Part shown: positions 1-11,649 of the stretch, piece by piece
How the letters are laid out: every line of letters starts with the position of its first letter
Numbering within the stretch: the stretch's first letter is position 1
From: Prorocentrum cordatum
Taxonomy: Eukaryota; Sar; Dinophyceae; Prorocentrales; Prorocentraceae
Assembly: GCA_963575745.1 (NCBI GenBank)
Contig: CAUYUJ010000669.1
Span: 659,501-723,500, forward strand
Direction: 5' to 3'
DNA: 64,000 bases
Notes under the pieces: generated by a model
Told to the model about the DNA's origin: nothing
What the model saw: only the letters and a program-made list of their open reading frames with translations
Databases searched by the model: none
Program-made: the position numbers and the translations under genes

Positions 1-59
1 CCCCGAAACAGATTCACCCTGGCGAAGGACCCAACTATGTGCAGTTGTAATACGCCTTT

Positions 60-380
60 GTGGTGGGAATTGCCTTCGGTTGAGCACCCTATGTGCACGA
101 AGCGCGCGAAGGGTGAGCCGCAATGGGGCGGGGCCATGCGGGCGCTGCAGCTGGGGCCTTCGGTGGAGCGCCTTATGGAGCCACGAAGCGTGTGAGGTGT
201 GCCAACGTGGAGGGGGGGCGGCATGCGAACCATGCCACTGGGGCCTTCGCTGGAGCTCCCTATGGGGCCGTGAAGCGTGTGAGGGGTATGCCAAAGTGGA
301 GAGGGAGCGGCATGCGAACCATGCCATTGAGGCCTTCGGTGCTCCCTGTGGGGCCACGAAACGTGTAAGGGGTGTGCCAA
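60..380 (+). repeat. Dispersed GGGGCCACGAAGCGTGTG repeat, about three units
   Basis: Three units of roughly 88-92 bp each contain a 'CTATGGGGCCACGAAGCGTG'-like core (around 165, 260 and 348) followed by GTGTGCCAAAGTGGAG-like sequence and GGCATGCGAACCATGCCA. Bases 15-50 match the lead-in (CCCTGGCGAA-GACCCAAC-ATGTGCAGTTGT) also seen near 39390 and 63865. Overlapping reading frames here are open only because the unit is GC-rich and repetitive; no gene is supported. Confidence 0.75.
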
Positions 381-1440
381 AGTGAGAGAGCTTTGACGGG
401 AGGAGGTAGGAGCGGGAGGAGGAGAGGAGAGGAGAGGAGAGGAGAGGAGGAGGATGAGGAGGAGGCGGAGGAGGAGGAGACCTCGTGATTGTTTCTCTTT
501 GAGAGGAGGACCCAACACCACGAAAAAGAAGAAGCACCGTCCCCTTCATCCTGCTGCTGCTCCTCCTCCTTCTGTTGAATTGAAGAGGCCACCGGTATGC
601 CTGGCGCTAATCGGGCCCTCGGCGCTGTCGCAACAATCACTCTGCAGTGAGGTGGGCGCAACGCAGTCCAACCATGGTCAAGGATGCCCCCAAGCTTGTC
701 CGTCACGGTCTCAACGCAGCCTTCACATTGCCTAGCCTATTCCCATCCAGGGAGGAGGCGGAGGAGGATGATGAGGTGGTTGAGGAGAGCGTTGCGGAGG
801 AGGATGAGGTGGATGATGACGACGGGGTTCACATTGTTGGTGATGGTGATGACGGTGGTGTGGGGGCGGGCGGCTGGCAGCCATGGAGGCGGACGGCCGG
901 CAGCCGTGCGCTACAATTTTGTATGTGTTGTTCGCCGCGCCCGCGCCGAGCTTCTCCTTGCATTGACTCTACAGGCTTACGCCACATCCGCCGACCCCTT
1001 CTGTGAGTGTTGCGAGGCCAGGAGTTTCTGGCCAGCGGCGTCTTGTGTGAGGGTGCGGTGTCGCGCGCGGGTGGTGGCAGATACGTAGGGGGTCCAAATG
1101 TTTGCGTGATGCCGGTGGTCTGGGGCGTGTTTTGCGAGCGCTTTGCGTGCTGTGCACCCGGGTGCGGGGTGTCCTTCTGGGAGGTCGGCCTTTCGACCCG
1201 CAACCAAGTGGAGGAGCACTGGAAAACGAAAGGAGCAAGAGTAGTGTGTGGAAGCTGTGATCAGCGAAGCATCACAGCGAAAGATGTGGCAGATGAATCG
1301 AAACGGGTGAAGAGGCTGTTGACGTTCGCCGCGCGCACGAAACAGTTCGCGCGGCAGCAGCACATTAGCGCCGAGCAAGATAGTGAGCACGTCGCGAGGA
1401 AGAGTAAGGTTGTATGCGCGGAGTGCATTGTAGTTGGCGT
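381..1440. other. No supported gene; GA-rich and GAT/GAG simple sequence
   Basis: 405-482 is a GAGGA-type purine tract and 745-870 is GAG/GAT simple sequence. The rest is GC-rich unique sequence with short overlapping open frames on both strands and no recognisable domain, splice pattern or RNA gene. Confidence 0.6.
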
Positions 1441-2800
1441 GACGGCTCGCAATACGGAAGCGTCTGGGGGTCTTTGGGGGGCCTCCTGGGGGCCTCTTGT
1501 GGGCTCCTTGGGGCGTCTTGGCGGTTTCTTGAGGGCCGTTGGCGGCCTGTTGGGGCGCTCTTGGGGCCCCCTGGGGCTCGTGGGGGCGGAAAGGTAGATT
1601 TTTGAATTGTTGGTTGCCCTCTTGGGCCCCTCTTGGTGCCGTCTTGGAGCCTTCTTGGGCCGTTCTGGGGACCTCTTGGGCCGTCTTGGGGCCATATTGG
1701 ACCGTCGCGGGGCCGTCTTGGGGGCCTCTTGGGCCGTCTTGGGGCGTTTTCGGGGCCTCTTGGGCCGTCTAGGAGCGTCGGAAAGCCCAGAAGGCGGATG
1801 TGTGAACATTGTACGTTTCACGACGGGAATACGCACATGTCTGCGTCCAGGGACCGTCTTGGGACGCATCTTGGGGGCCTCTCAGGGGCGTGTTGGGCCA
1901 TCTGGAGGCCATTTCGGGTGTCTTCGATCGCTCTTGGACCGTGTGGGACCATGTTGAGCTCTCTTGGAAGCCACTTGGAGCGCTTTTGGGGCCGTCATCG
2001 GGGCTCTCTTGGGCCGTCTTCGGCGCCGCTTGAGCCGTCTTAGCGCCTTGTTGGGCTGTCTTGGGGCCCTCTTGGAGGCTTCTTGGGCCGTCTTGGGGCG
2101 GTCTTGGGGGCCTCTTGGGCCGTCTGGGAGCGTCGGAAAGCCCGAAAGGCGAATTTGTGAAAAACGCACGCTTTACGAAGGGAACGGGCTAATTTTTGCG
2201 TCTAGAGGCCCTCTTGGGACGCATCTTGGATGCCTCTTGGGGCCTCTTGGGGGCATCTTGGGCCGTCAGGAGGCCATCTTCGGTGTCTTTGATCGCTCTT
2301 GGGCTGTCTGGGACCATATTGAGCTCTCTTGGAGGCCACTTGGGGCGCTCCTGGAGCGCTCTTGGGGCCCTTTTCGGGGCCCTGTTGGGCCGTCTTGGAC
2401 GCTTGTTGGGCCGTCTTGGGGCCCTCTTGGGCTATCTTGGGACCCTCTTGGAGGTTTCTTGGGCCGTCTTGGGGCGGTCTTCGGGGCCTCTTGGGCCGTC
2501 TTGGAGCGTCGGAAAGCCCAGAAAGCGAATTTGTGAAAATTATACGTTTTACAAAGGGAATGGGCCAATTTTTGCGTCTAGGGACCCTCTTGGGACGCAT
2601 CTTGGAGGCCTCTTGGGGCCTCGTGGGGACCTCTTGGGCCGTCTTGGAGGCCTCTAGGCTCGTCTTGGGGCCATCTTGGGCGTGTGGGAGCGCTCGTTTG
2701 GCGTCTCGGGGCCCTCGTGGGCCGTCTTGGAGGCCTCTTGGAGCCTTCTGGGCCCGTCTTGATCCCCTTTTGGGCCCAAGAGAGCCCCGTGACGCGCTCG
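1440..2800 (+). repeat. CTTGGGGCC-type repeat with ~355-375-bp higher-order period
   Basis: The stretch is built of 10-12-bp motifs such as CTTGGGGCCGTCTTGGGCC. A block beginning GAGCGTCGGAAAGCCC, running through a short AT-richer piece and ending in CTCTTGGGACGCATCTTGG recurs at about 1773, 2128 and 2504, giving a higher-order period of about 355-376 bp. A related block lies at 59215-59770. Long Leu/Gly/Trp-rich frames on + and Arg/Pro-rich frames on - are by-products of the repeat. Confidence 0.85.
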
Positions 2801-2924
2801 TGCTGGGCCCGGGGGGGGGGTCAAATCTCCGGTTTGGGGTCCCTGGGGGGGGATTATGGGGGGGGGGAACTATCTCACACGCCTAGAGACCCACAAGGGG
2901 TCGGCGGATTTCTTTCTCCGCCGA

Positions 2925-3918
2925 TCCATGATCATCGTGGCCATGGCGATCATGGTGATAGTGATGATGGTGGTGGTGATGCTGATCATGCTGCTGGCGA
3001 TGATGGTGGTGCTGATGGTGATGCTCATGGTGACGCGCATGGTGATGACACAGTCGATGGTGATGGTGATTGTGATGGTTGTGATGACAGTGACGAGGCC
3101 ACTGACGAGGCTTATGATGATGATGAAGACGACCACGACGTCGATGGTGATGATGGTGGTGGTGATAGTGATGGTGATGTCGATAGTGGTGGTGATGCGG
3201 TTGCTCACGATGACGATGGTGATGATGATGTTGATGATGATGATGTTGGTGATGATGATGATGGTGATGCGGATGATGATGCTGCTGATGATGATGATGA
3301 TGTTGACGATGCTGGTGATGTCGATGGTGATGATGCTGTACAAGCTCATGGTCATGATGAGAACGATGCTAACGATGAGGAGGGTGGTGGCGATGCTGAA
3401 GGTAATGCTGATGCTGTGGCTGCTGATGATGCAGATGCAGATGCTGATGCTGCTGATGCTTGCGACGACAATGATGGTGACGGTGATGCTGATGATGATG
3501 ATGATGCTGATGATGATGATTATTATTATGATGATGGTGGTGATGGTGATGGTGATGATGATGGTGATGCTGAGGAATATGATGGCGACGCTCATGCTGA
3601 TAACGATGCTCATGATGCTGATGATGATGATGAGCGAGCCCATGATCATGATGCCGATACTGATCATGATGAGGATGTCGGTGTCGATGATGTTGATGAT
3701 AAGGCTGATGCGGATGCGGATGCGGATGCGGATGTTATTGCTGCTGCTGATGGTGATGCTGATGCTGATGCTGCTGATGCGTATGGCGGTGCTGATGCTG
3801 ATGATGCTGCTGTTGCTGCTGACGATGATGATGACGATGCTAATGATGACGGCGATGGTGAACTGGTGATGCTGATGTTGATGATGCCGAAACTGATCAT
3901 GGTGATATTGATACTGCC

Positions 3919-3958
<40 letters not shown>

Positions 3959-4330
3959 CTGGTGGCGATGTTGATGATGATGATGATGCTGATGAGGACG
4001 ATGTTGATGATGATGATGTGTCTGATGATGGCGACGACGTTTATGCTGCTGTCTCTGTTGATGGCGATGATGTTGCTTATGCTGCTGATGATGGTGGTGG
4101 TGATGATGATGACGAGGAGGAGGAGGATGAAGCTCATGCTGCTGCTGCTGCCGATGCTTGTTATGTTGGATGCTGCCGATGACGATGCCGATGTCGAGGA
4201 TGATGATTGTGTTTGTACTGAAGATGGCGAGGAATATGATGGTTGTGACGATGATGAGGACGATGAGGAGGCGGACGCTGAGTCAGGAGGAGGAAGGGGA
4301 GGAGGAGGGGGAGGCGGCCTTTCAGGAGGA
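2925..4330 (+). repeat. GAT-type trinucleotide array, block 1
   Basis: About 1.4 kb of imperfect GAT/GGT/GCT triplets. All three + frames are open for long distances, reading Asp-rich, Met-rich or Ile/Val-type peptides, as expected of a degenerate triplet array and not of a gene. Pure (GAT)n runs occur near 3920-3958. The frame spanning 2684-4351 is not called as a CDS for this reason. Confidence 0.9.
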
Positions 4331-4865
4331 GGAGGAGGAATATCATGCTGATGACGTGGAGGAGGAAGAGGAGGCTGACGGGGCCGAGGCGGAGGAGGAG
4401 GAGCCTGAAGAGGAAGCCGAGGACGAGGAGGAGGAGGAGGCGGAGGATGAGGAGGCCGATGAGGCGGAGGCGGGGGCCGAGGCGGAGGAGTGAGAGGGAG
4501 GGAAGGGGGAGGAGGAGAAGGAGGAGGAGCAGGAGAAGGAGACCGAGGAAGTTGTCAAATTTGGATATGGAAGAGGAAGAAGTGGTGGAGGAAGACGACG
4601 TTGCCAGGAAATATGTGATGATGCTGCTGATTATGATAATGATGATGGTGATGATGCTGATGATGATGATGATGATGATGCTGATGCTGTTGATGATGAT
4701 GATGATGCTGATGATGATGATGATTATGAGGAGGAGGAGGACGGGGAGGAGATGACGAAGAGGAGGGGGAGGACGAGGCCGCCAGGAAGGAGGAGGAGGA
4801 GGAAGAGGGATGAGTAGGAGGAGGAAGGGGGGCGCAGGAGGAGGAGGATGACGGAGGAGGAAGTA
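4270..4865 (+). repeat. GAG/GGA purine array with an embedded GAT block
   Basis: 4270-4560 and 4735-4865 are GAG/GGA-type purine runs, and 4610-4735 is a (GAT/CTG)n block. Glu-rich frames on + and Ser/Pro-rich frames on - are artefacts of the repeat. Confidence 0.85.
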
Positions 4866-5390
4866 GGATGGTTGATGGCTGGAGGGCCCTCAGGCGAACG
4901 CCAGGATCGAGGAGTCGGACGAGAACGTACGTGAGCTGAAGGACGCGCTCAGCAAGTCGCAGGAGCCTACGGGGCTGCCGCGCCGCCGGGTTCGTCCTTT
5001 GCTGCGCGCCTGTGTTCGCCATGAGGCAAGCGGTTCCCGACTGAAACTGTTCTGAGGTGTTCGCCATCTTCTGGCTCCCAGGGCCCTCCCAGGGCCCCGG
5101 GATGGTCAACAACCTGCTCAGGATGAGAAGTTGGTCCTGGGAAGAGCTCCATCGGGTCCAGGACCCATTGCCCTCAGGACCCGCTTCTTGAATTTTGGTG
5201 GTTCATTTTTCCCAGGTTTTGCTGGGGGTAGGTGGGGTAGGGGCCGAAACCTTAGATAAAGAAGTTCGTGGATTCTTGCTGAGGCCCTAGGATACGGATA
5301 CGGAGTAACGCAACGTACGTTTATTATCTATGATTCCCAAGAATGGTATGGATCCCCAAGGCGCCAAACCAACGAAACCAGTCAACGAAA
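4866..5390. other. No supported gene
   Basis: Unique GC-rich sequence between arrays. I see no domain, RNA gene or clear splice pattern. Confidence 0.5.
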
Positions 5391-5580
5391 TTTACGATCG
5401 GATCGAATCGGAAGGTGTGTCGGGTCGGGCCGCATCGGCGCGAAACCATCATCGAATGGGGTCGGTTGAGCAAGGATGCGCAGCAACGCCATGCGAACAC
5501 CGAGCTGCATCGGATCGTATCGAATCGAATCGGGCGAATCGGAGCCGATATCGATACGGATCGTTCGGATCGAAATAGAC
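5390..5580. repeat. GATCGGATCGAATCG-rich dispersed element
   Basis: Sequence rich in GATCGGATCG/GAATCGAATCGG motifs with an internal stretch containing AACGCCATGC and CATCGGATCGTATCG. The reverse complement of 62620-62825 shows the same motif mix, including AGCGCCATGC followed by TCGGATCGTCGG. They appear to be two diverged members of one dispersed family in opposite orientations. Confidence 0.45.
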
Positions 5581-7195
5581 CCTGAACGAGTTGAAGGAGG
5601 TGCGGGCCAATCTGTGGCTCGACACCGCGCATCTGCGTGCGTATTTGTCCGCCCGCCGCGCGCTGTTTTTCATGTTCTTTGAAGAGCGGCGTGGTGCCAG
5701 TTCCGGGACGGTGCTGCTGGATGCAGCTCCGCTTCGGCCTCCCACTCCCGCCCATCCGCCTGCGCTTGGCTCCGCTTGATCCTGCCCATCCGCGCTTCCC
5801 GCGCGCCTCTCATCTTTAGGTCTCCGGGGCACGTCCCCGTCCCGTCGAGTCGTCATTCCCCTGCTCTTCAGGCGTTTCGCTTTCACGCAGGTTCTTGCAC
5901 GCCCGCTTCCTTCCTCATCGCCAGCACGGCTGCATCACGTGTCTTCGAGCCTTTCTCTGGCCTTGTCGGTCGTGGACGGCGCTTCTCGCCCCACGCGTTG
6001 CTTGTTTTCGCCGCTCAGTGTCCCTACATCTCTTATGGAGCGCATGCGCGCTCTCTGGCATCCAGCGCTGTTCGCTAGCGTCCCTGCACGCCTGTCTCTC
6101 TCTCTCTCTCTCTATCTTTCTCTCCTCAGCCATATTCCATAAGTCCCTTCTTCCTCGGCCACATTCGCCCCCCTTGCCCTGACAGTGCCCTTTGGCTTTC
6201 CTTGTCCGTGCCATCCCTTTGTTGCGATACCTGATCCTGGTGGTCCTTCCCTCTCTCTCCTCCTCTCTCTCTGTCCTCTCATGGGCGCTCGACAAGGCTC
6301 AGAGGCTTACCATGGCATCGCAGATGGGCTCGATGCAGTCCAACTTCGTCCCGCCTACAGCCGACGAGGTATCTCAGAGAGGCTTGGCGGGCCACACCCC
6401 TCTGGCTTGTGCCCAGGCCGCTGTTTCTCCCGAAGTCACTTGGCAGAAATAGGGAGCAAGTCGGGGCGGGGGGGCCTTGATCACCCGTGCTGGCGCGAAG
6501 ATAACCGCGCTTCTCGCGCCGCGGCCTGGGCTTTGTCTTCAGGGGTCGACGCGAGAGCGCAAAGGCGGTCGCCCGTTGGGCGGCACGCTCGCGAAAGTAG
6601 GGGATTTGGGGAGCTCGGGTCGTCGAAGGGGCAACGAGGTCAGGTCATCAGCTTGTGTTCACGTCCGATTCTTGAGACAGGAACCAATCGTTTGCTCCTG
6701 GGGGTGAGGGTGTCGTTTTCTCTTTCGCCCGGGGAGCATACAAAGGGAGCGCAGTTCTGCTTCGTCAATCATGGACCTTTCTGAGGTGATTGTGATCGAG
6801 CATCAATCTGCCATGGATGGACCGAGGCGCGGCAGGGGGAGGTGGCTTGTCTTTCAAGCCTGTGGGGGCGAGCCCAGGGGGCCCACGCAGCACACCTCAT
6901 GAGCGCCAAGGGGTTCCGCCAGTCAGATCATGCGCCTCGGCCCCTCAGACTCCCAGAGTCCTCTGGCACGCAGCATCCTCATAGCCAGGGCCTCCACTGC
7001 CTGCTCAGGGCACGCTGGCGAATCCGAGCGGAGCTAGAGTGGCGGGAGGGTGGGAGGGGCAGGAGGCGAAGTGTGCCCGAGCATCTGGTCTCAAGCCCCA
7101 TTTCTGCCGTGTCCCTGGCTATGCGCATGATGGCTTGATATTGCAGGTGATCAGACGCGAACGCAATAGCAAGAGAGAAGGATGAGGATGGAGAA
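5581..7195. other. No supported gene; CT microsatellites at 6092-6115 and 6245-6280
   Basis: Pyrimidine-leaning sequence with short CT-repeat tracts. Several frames stay open for 60-200 codons, but they overlap on several frames and strands, show no conserved motifs and change composition with the repeats. Confidence 0.5.
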
Positions 7196-7795
7196 TATGA
7201 TGTGTTGAGTGATGATTGTGATGATGCTGATCATTGTGATGCTGCTGAAGCTGTGGAGGATGAGGGTACGGCGTATGAGGATGTGCCCTAGGATGTGTGT
7301 GTGTGTGTGCTGATGGCGGCGACGACGACGCCACCGCCGACGATGATGATGATGATGATGGTGGTGCTGATGACGATGAAGATGACGGTGGTGGTGATGA
7401 TGATGGTGGTGATGGTCCTGCTGATGCTGATAATGCTTATGATGGTTGTGGTGGTGGTGGTTGTGACGCTGATGGTGATGTTGATGGTGGTGGTGATTAT
7501 TTTGAAATGTATGATATACACGATGACGGTGAAGATGGCGATGAGCAAGGTGACTAGTTGATGATGTTGATGAAGTTTGATGATATTGATGTTGATACCG
7601 AAGGTGAGTATGATGTTGGCGCTCATGCTGATGATGGCGATAATGATGATATCGGGTGATGGTGATGCTGATGGAATGTTGCGCTGATGTTGCTGCATAT
7701 GATGATGTTGCTGCTGATAGTGGTTGTGTTGATTATGCTACTGGGAATGTTGCTGGTGCTGATGATGTTATTGATGAAGATGGTGATGATGCGGA
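7195..7795 (+). repeat. GAT-type trinucleotide array, block 2
   Basis: Imperfect GATGATGGTGGT and CTGATGATG triplets with a short GT run at 7292-7308. GAT is on the + strand, as in the other blocks. No gene is supported. Confidence 0.85.
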
Positions 7796-7867
7796 CCTTG
7801 CCAAATACTAGCATTCACAATGTCAAGTATAACTAGAAAGTGCGCCAGTGGATCTCCCTGAATACAC

Positions 7868-8045
7868 TAAAAGGGGGGGGGGGGGGGCAGAACCCCCCCC
7901 CCTCCCCCCCCATCCCTTGAAAGGGGGGGGGGTTCTGGACCCCCCCCCCCTCCCCCCCTTTGGCGCTGGAAAGGGGGGGGGGGGTCGGACCCCCCCCCTT
8001 TGCGCCGGATAAGGAGCCGGAGAGGGGGGGCCTTTCTCGCTTCTC
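7868..8045. repeat. Alternating poly-G and poly-C runs (hairpin-prone)
   Basis: Runs of 8-15 G alternate with runs of 7-12 C, separated by AGAACC, CATCCCTTGAAA, TTCTGGA and TTGGCGCTGGAAA spacers. Each G run can pair with the next C run, giving several potential hairpins, and the G runs could also form quadruplexes. Similar G runs recur at 9440-9650. Confidence 0.85.
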
Positions 8046-8069
8046 CTTTCTGCGCCAGAGAAAGTGTGT

Positions 8070-9335
8070 AGGGAGTACGGAGTTGGGAATAGGGACTGGT
8101 GAAAAGTGAGTAGTGAGTTAGTGCGTGGTGAGTAGTGAGTGAGTAGTGGATAGTGCGTGGCGAGTAGGGAGTAGGGAGTAGGGAGTGGGGAGTAGTGAGT
8201 AGTGAATAGTGAGTAGTGAGTATTGATAAGTGAGTAGTGGGTGACGAGTAGTGAGTAGTGAGTAGTGAGTAGCGAGTAGTGAGTAGTGAGTACTGAATAG
8301 GGAATAGGGAGTAATGGGTAGTGGGTAGTGAGTAGTGGGTGGCGAGTAGTGATTCGTGAGTAGTGCGTAAAGAGTAGTCAGTAGTGCGTAGTGAGTAGTG
8401 AGTCGTGAGTAGTGAATAGTGCGTAGTGAGTAGTGAGTAGTGAGTAGTGAGTAGCGAGTAGTGAGTAGTGAGTAGTGAGTAGTGAGTACTGAGAAGTACG
8501 TAGTGCGTAGTGATTAGTGAGTAGTGATGAGTAAGAAGTAGTGGGTAGTGGCAGTGGGTAGTGTGTGGTGAGTAGCGAGTAGGGAATAGCGAGTAGTGAG
8601 TAGCGAGGAGCGAGTAGGGCGTAATGAGTAGTGAGTAGTGAGTAGAGAGTAGTCAGTAGTGAGTATTGGGTAGTGATTCGTGAGTAACGACTAGGGAGTA
8701 GCGAGTAGTGAGTAGTGAGTAGGGAGTAGGGAGTAGTGAGCAGTGAGTAGTAAGAAGTGCGTAGCGAATAGTGGGTGGTGAGTAGCGATTAGTGAGTAGT
8801 GAGTAGTGGGTAGTGAGTAGTGACTATTGACCTGTGGCTAGTGACTAGAGACTGTGTAGAGATTAGTGAGTAGGGAGTAGTGAGTAGTGAGTAGCGGGGA
8901 GTGAGGAGTGAGTAGTGAGTAGCGAGTATGGGAGTAGTGAGTACTGAGTACTGTGTAGTCAGTATTGTCTAGGGAGTAGGGATTAGCGAGTAGCGAGTAG
9001 TGGGTCGTGAGTAGTGATTTGTGGGCAATGAGTAGTGAGTAGTGAGTAGTGGATAGTGGGTAGTGGGTAATAAGTAGTGATTAGTGAGTAGGGAGTAGTG
9101 AGTAGTGCTTAGTGGGTAGTGAGTATTGAGTTGTGGGTAGTGAGGAGTGAGTAGTGAGTAGGGAGTAGGGAGGAGGGAGTGGTGAGTAGGGAGTAGTGAG
9201 TAGCGAGTAGTGGATGGTGGGTAGTGGGTAGTGGATAGTGAGTAGTGAGTCGCAAGTAGTGAGTAGGGGGTACTGAGAAATGAGTAGAGAATAGCGAGTA
9301 GTCAGTAATGGGTAGTGAGTAATGAACAGTACGTA
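8070..9335 (+). repeat. Heptanucleotide array, AGTAGTG type
   Basis: About 1.25 kb of a 7-bp unit (GAGTAGT/AGTAGTG) with frequent single-base variants (GAGTAGG, GAGTAGC, GAATAGT, GGGTAGT) and occasional register slips. There is no coding potential: TAG recurs throughout. Confidence 0.92.
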
Positions 9336-9337
9336 CT

Positions 9338-9395
9338 CTTTGGGGCTGGGGTTACTGGTTGGGGTTAGGGTTCGGGGTTTGGGTTAGGGCGAGGA
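9338..9395 (+). repeat. Degenerate telomere-like GGGTTAGGG/GGGTTT stretch
   Basis: Directly after the heptamer array the sequence reads GGGGTTAGGGTTCGGGGTTT then GGGTTAGGG. This resembles diverged TTTAGGG units, the telomere repeat known from dinoflagellates and plants. It is only a few units long, so it may be chance within a G-rich region. Confidence 0.4.
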
Positions 9396-9419
9396 CCAGG
9401 GATAGGAGTGGCGGGGGTA

Positions 9420-9660
9420 GGGTTCCGCAGTCAGGGGGCGGCGTAGCGAAAGGGGGGAGGGGGGGGGGGGGCTTGCGGCCAAAGGGGGGGGCGGGGGGGG
9501 GGGGGGTCGGACCCCCCCCTTTGAAAGGGGGGAAGGGGGGGGGTTCCCGACGACGGACCAGGAAATGGGGGGGGGTCCCCGACGACGGATCGGGGAAGGG
9601 GGGGAGGGGGGGGGGTCCCCGACGACGGATCGAGGAAGGGGGGGGTCCCACCGCAGGCGC
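9420..9660 (+). repeat. G-run repeat with CGACGACGGATCG spacer
   Basis: Three successive units share GGGGGTCCC(C)GACGACGGA(T/C)C followed by GGGAAGGGGGGG (9540-9575, 9575-9620 and 9615-9650). Long G runs separate them. Confidence 0.8.
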
Positions 9661-10250
9661 CGACAATCATGAATCGATGAATTGGGTTGGGTGGATTGGA
9701 TTGGATGGGATAAGAGGATGGGTTTGATAAGATAATATGGTTGGATTGGAATAAATGAATTGGATAAGATGGATTGGATTGGCCCGCCGCAGTCGCAGAA
9801 ACAAATGAATTGATGGATTGGGTTGGGTGGATTGGATTGGGCGGGATAAGATAAGATGGGACAGTTTGGGTTGGATCTGATAGTATGGATTGGATTGGAC
9901 AGGGTGGATTTGAGAAAATACGCTGGATTGGATAAGAAAGCCCGCCGCAGGCGCCGACAAAAATGAGTTGATGGATTGGGTTGGGTGGGTTGGATTGGAT
10001 GGGATAAGATGGATTGGATATGATAAGATGGGTTGGATTGGAAGAAGTGGATTGGATGATATAAGATGGATTGGACTGGCCCGCCGCAGGCGCAGACACA
10101 AATTAATTGATGGATTAGGTTCGGTGGGATAATATATGATGGGACCATATGGTTTGGATAAAATAAGATGGATTGAGTGGACAAGATCGGTTGGATACTA
10201 TAGGCTGGATTGGATAGGAAAGCCCGCCGCAGGCGCCGAACAAAAATGAA
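9648..10250 (+). repeat. Tandem ~135-158-bp units headed by CCGCCGCAGGCGCCGACA
   Basis: Five heads of the form CC(G)CCGCAGGCGC(C/A)GACAnAAATnAATTGATGGA occur near 9650, 9784, 9942, 10080 and 10224. Each is followed by GGATTGGGTTGGGTGGATTGGATTGG-type sequence. Spacing is about 134-158 bp. The Pro/Ser/Ile-rich minus-strand frames across it are repeat artefacts. Confidence 0.88.
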
Positions 10251-10275
10251 TTATGAAATTAACGACATGCGTTAG

Positions 10276-10452
10276 CGCTGGGACACCCGGGACACCCGGG
10301 ACGCCGCCCGGCCCAACTGGGACACCTCCCGGCCACCGGCGGACGGGAAACGGATTTTCGCTCCTTCTGACATCCGGGACACTTGGGACACCGCCCAGCC
10401 AAATTGGGACACTTCCCAGCCACCGGCGGACTGGAACGGACTTTCGCTCGTA
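10276..10452 (+). repeat. Two-copy ~98-bp direct repeat
   Basis: 10276-10360 and 10375-10452 share the order GGGACAC(C/T)(C/T)GGGAC(G/A)CCGCCC, GGGACAC(C/T)TCCC(G/A)GCCACCGGCGGAC and ACGGA(T)TTTCGCTC. This is a diverged tandem duplication of unknown function. Confidence 0.75.
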
Positions 10453-10664
10453 TTTCGGCCTAGCTACAAGAGGATCACGCGCAGCTTCGCTTCGCCCGCA
10501 CGCACGACACGAACACGAAAGCGAAACCGATTTCCTGGTGGGGGGTCTCCGTATCACTGCGAACTCACCCCCCAGGCTCCGATAATATTCGTACGAAGGA
10601 TAAACAGACGAGTAGGAACACTCATACGGATAGCATTGATAATACTACTGGCACTCATAATATA

Positions 10665-10713
10665 ATGATGATGGTGACGATGCTGATGTTGCTGATGTAG
10701 CTGATGCTGCTGC

Positions 10714-10745
<32 letters not shown>

Positions 10746-11025
10746 CGGATGCTGATGATGATTGTGGTGGTGATGATGATGCCGCTGCTGATGATGTTGA
10801 TGATGCTCCTACTGCTGAAGATGCTGACGTTGTTGCTTCTGATGTTAATGTCGATGCTGATGCTGCTGTCGCTGATGTTATCGGTGATGTTGAGGATGCT
10901 GATGATGACGATGCCGACGACGACGATGATGACATGCTGCCGATTATGACTATGATGCTTATGCTGCTGACGATGATTGGGGTGATGACGATTGCGCTGA
11001 TGTTGATTGTGACGATGACGATTGC

Positions 11026-11092
<67 letters not shown>

Positions 11093-11415
11093 ATGCTGAT
11101 GGCGATGATGATGTTGAAGACGATACTGATGATGCTGAGGATGATATTGTTGATGATAAGTTGTGGTGGCGATGGTGATGATATCATTGTTGTTGTTGAT
11201 GACGATGATGCTGGTGTTGTCGATGCAATGCTGATGTTGATGCTGATGGTAATGGCAATGGTAATGATGATGCTGGTGATGATGATGATGAGGATGCGGG
11301 TGATGATTGTATTGATGATGGTGAGGAGTGTGAGGAGTCGGATGATGGTCATCACCATTATCATCATGATGAGGTTGTTGCGGATGGTGTTGATTATGTT
11401 GACGACGATGTATGA
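10665..11415 (+). repeat. GAT-type trinucleotide array, block 3
   Basis: Imperfect GAT/GCT/GGT triplets with a pure (GAT)n run at 11027-11085. Open frames on both strands (poly-Asp/Met on +, His- or Ile/Ser-rich on -) follow from the repeat. Confidence 0.9.
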
Positions 11416-11511
11416 GGATCACGAAGCCTCGGTCCCAGACGCCCGTGGCAGCGTGCCAGCCCCAGGGGGCCAGCCACGATCGTAGGAGCAGATTATCCCA
11501 CTTCCCGTTTT

Positions 11512-11567
11512 ACATTGTATTATGGGTAGGCCATTGCGCGCCCTCCATGATGGTACCAAAACTGGTC
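11512..11567 (-). repeat. Short dispersed repeat (ACCAGTTTTGGTACCA family), copy 1
   Basis: On the minus strand this reads ACCAGTTTTGGTACCATCAT, then GGAGGGCGCGCAATGGCCTACCC and an ATT-rich tail. 38631-38686 on + is nearly the same, and 59868-59925 is a more diverged copy. The boundaries of the wider element are not visible. Confidence 0.7.
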
Positions 11568-11649
11568 CTCCCCACCTGGGCCGCCGACTCCCCGCGGAGG
11601 CCTTTTTCGGCAACCGTAGGGCGCCCCGCGAGGACAGAAACCGCGATGT

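Noticed and set aside
2684-4351. A 555-codon Asp-rich open frame
   Set aside because: It lies on a GAT-type array where all three + frames stay open; composition is set by the repeat and there is no domain, so it is not called as a gene.
6185-6784. 199-codon + frame with a Pro/Ser-rich start
   Set aside because: Overlaps CT tracts and competing frames; no motif or splice evidence.
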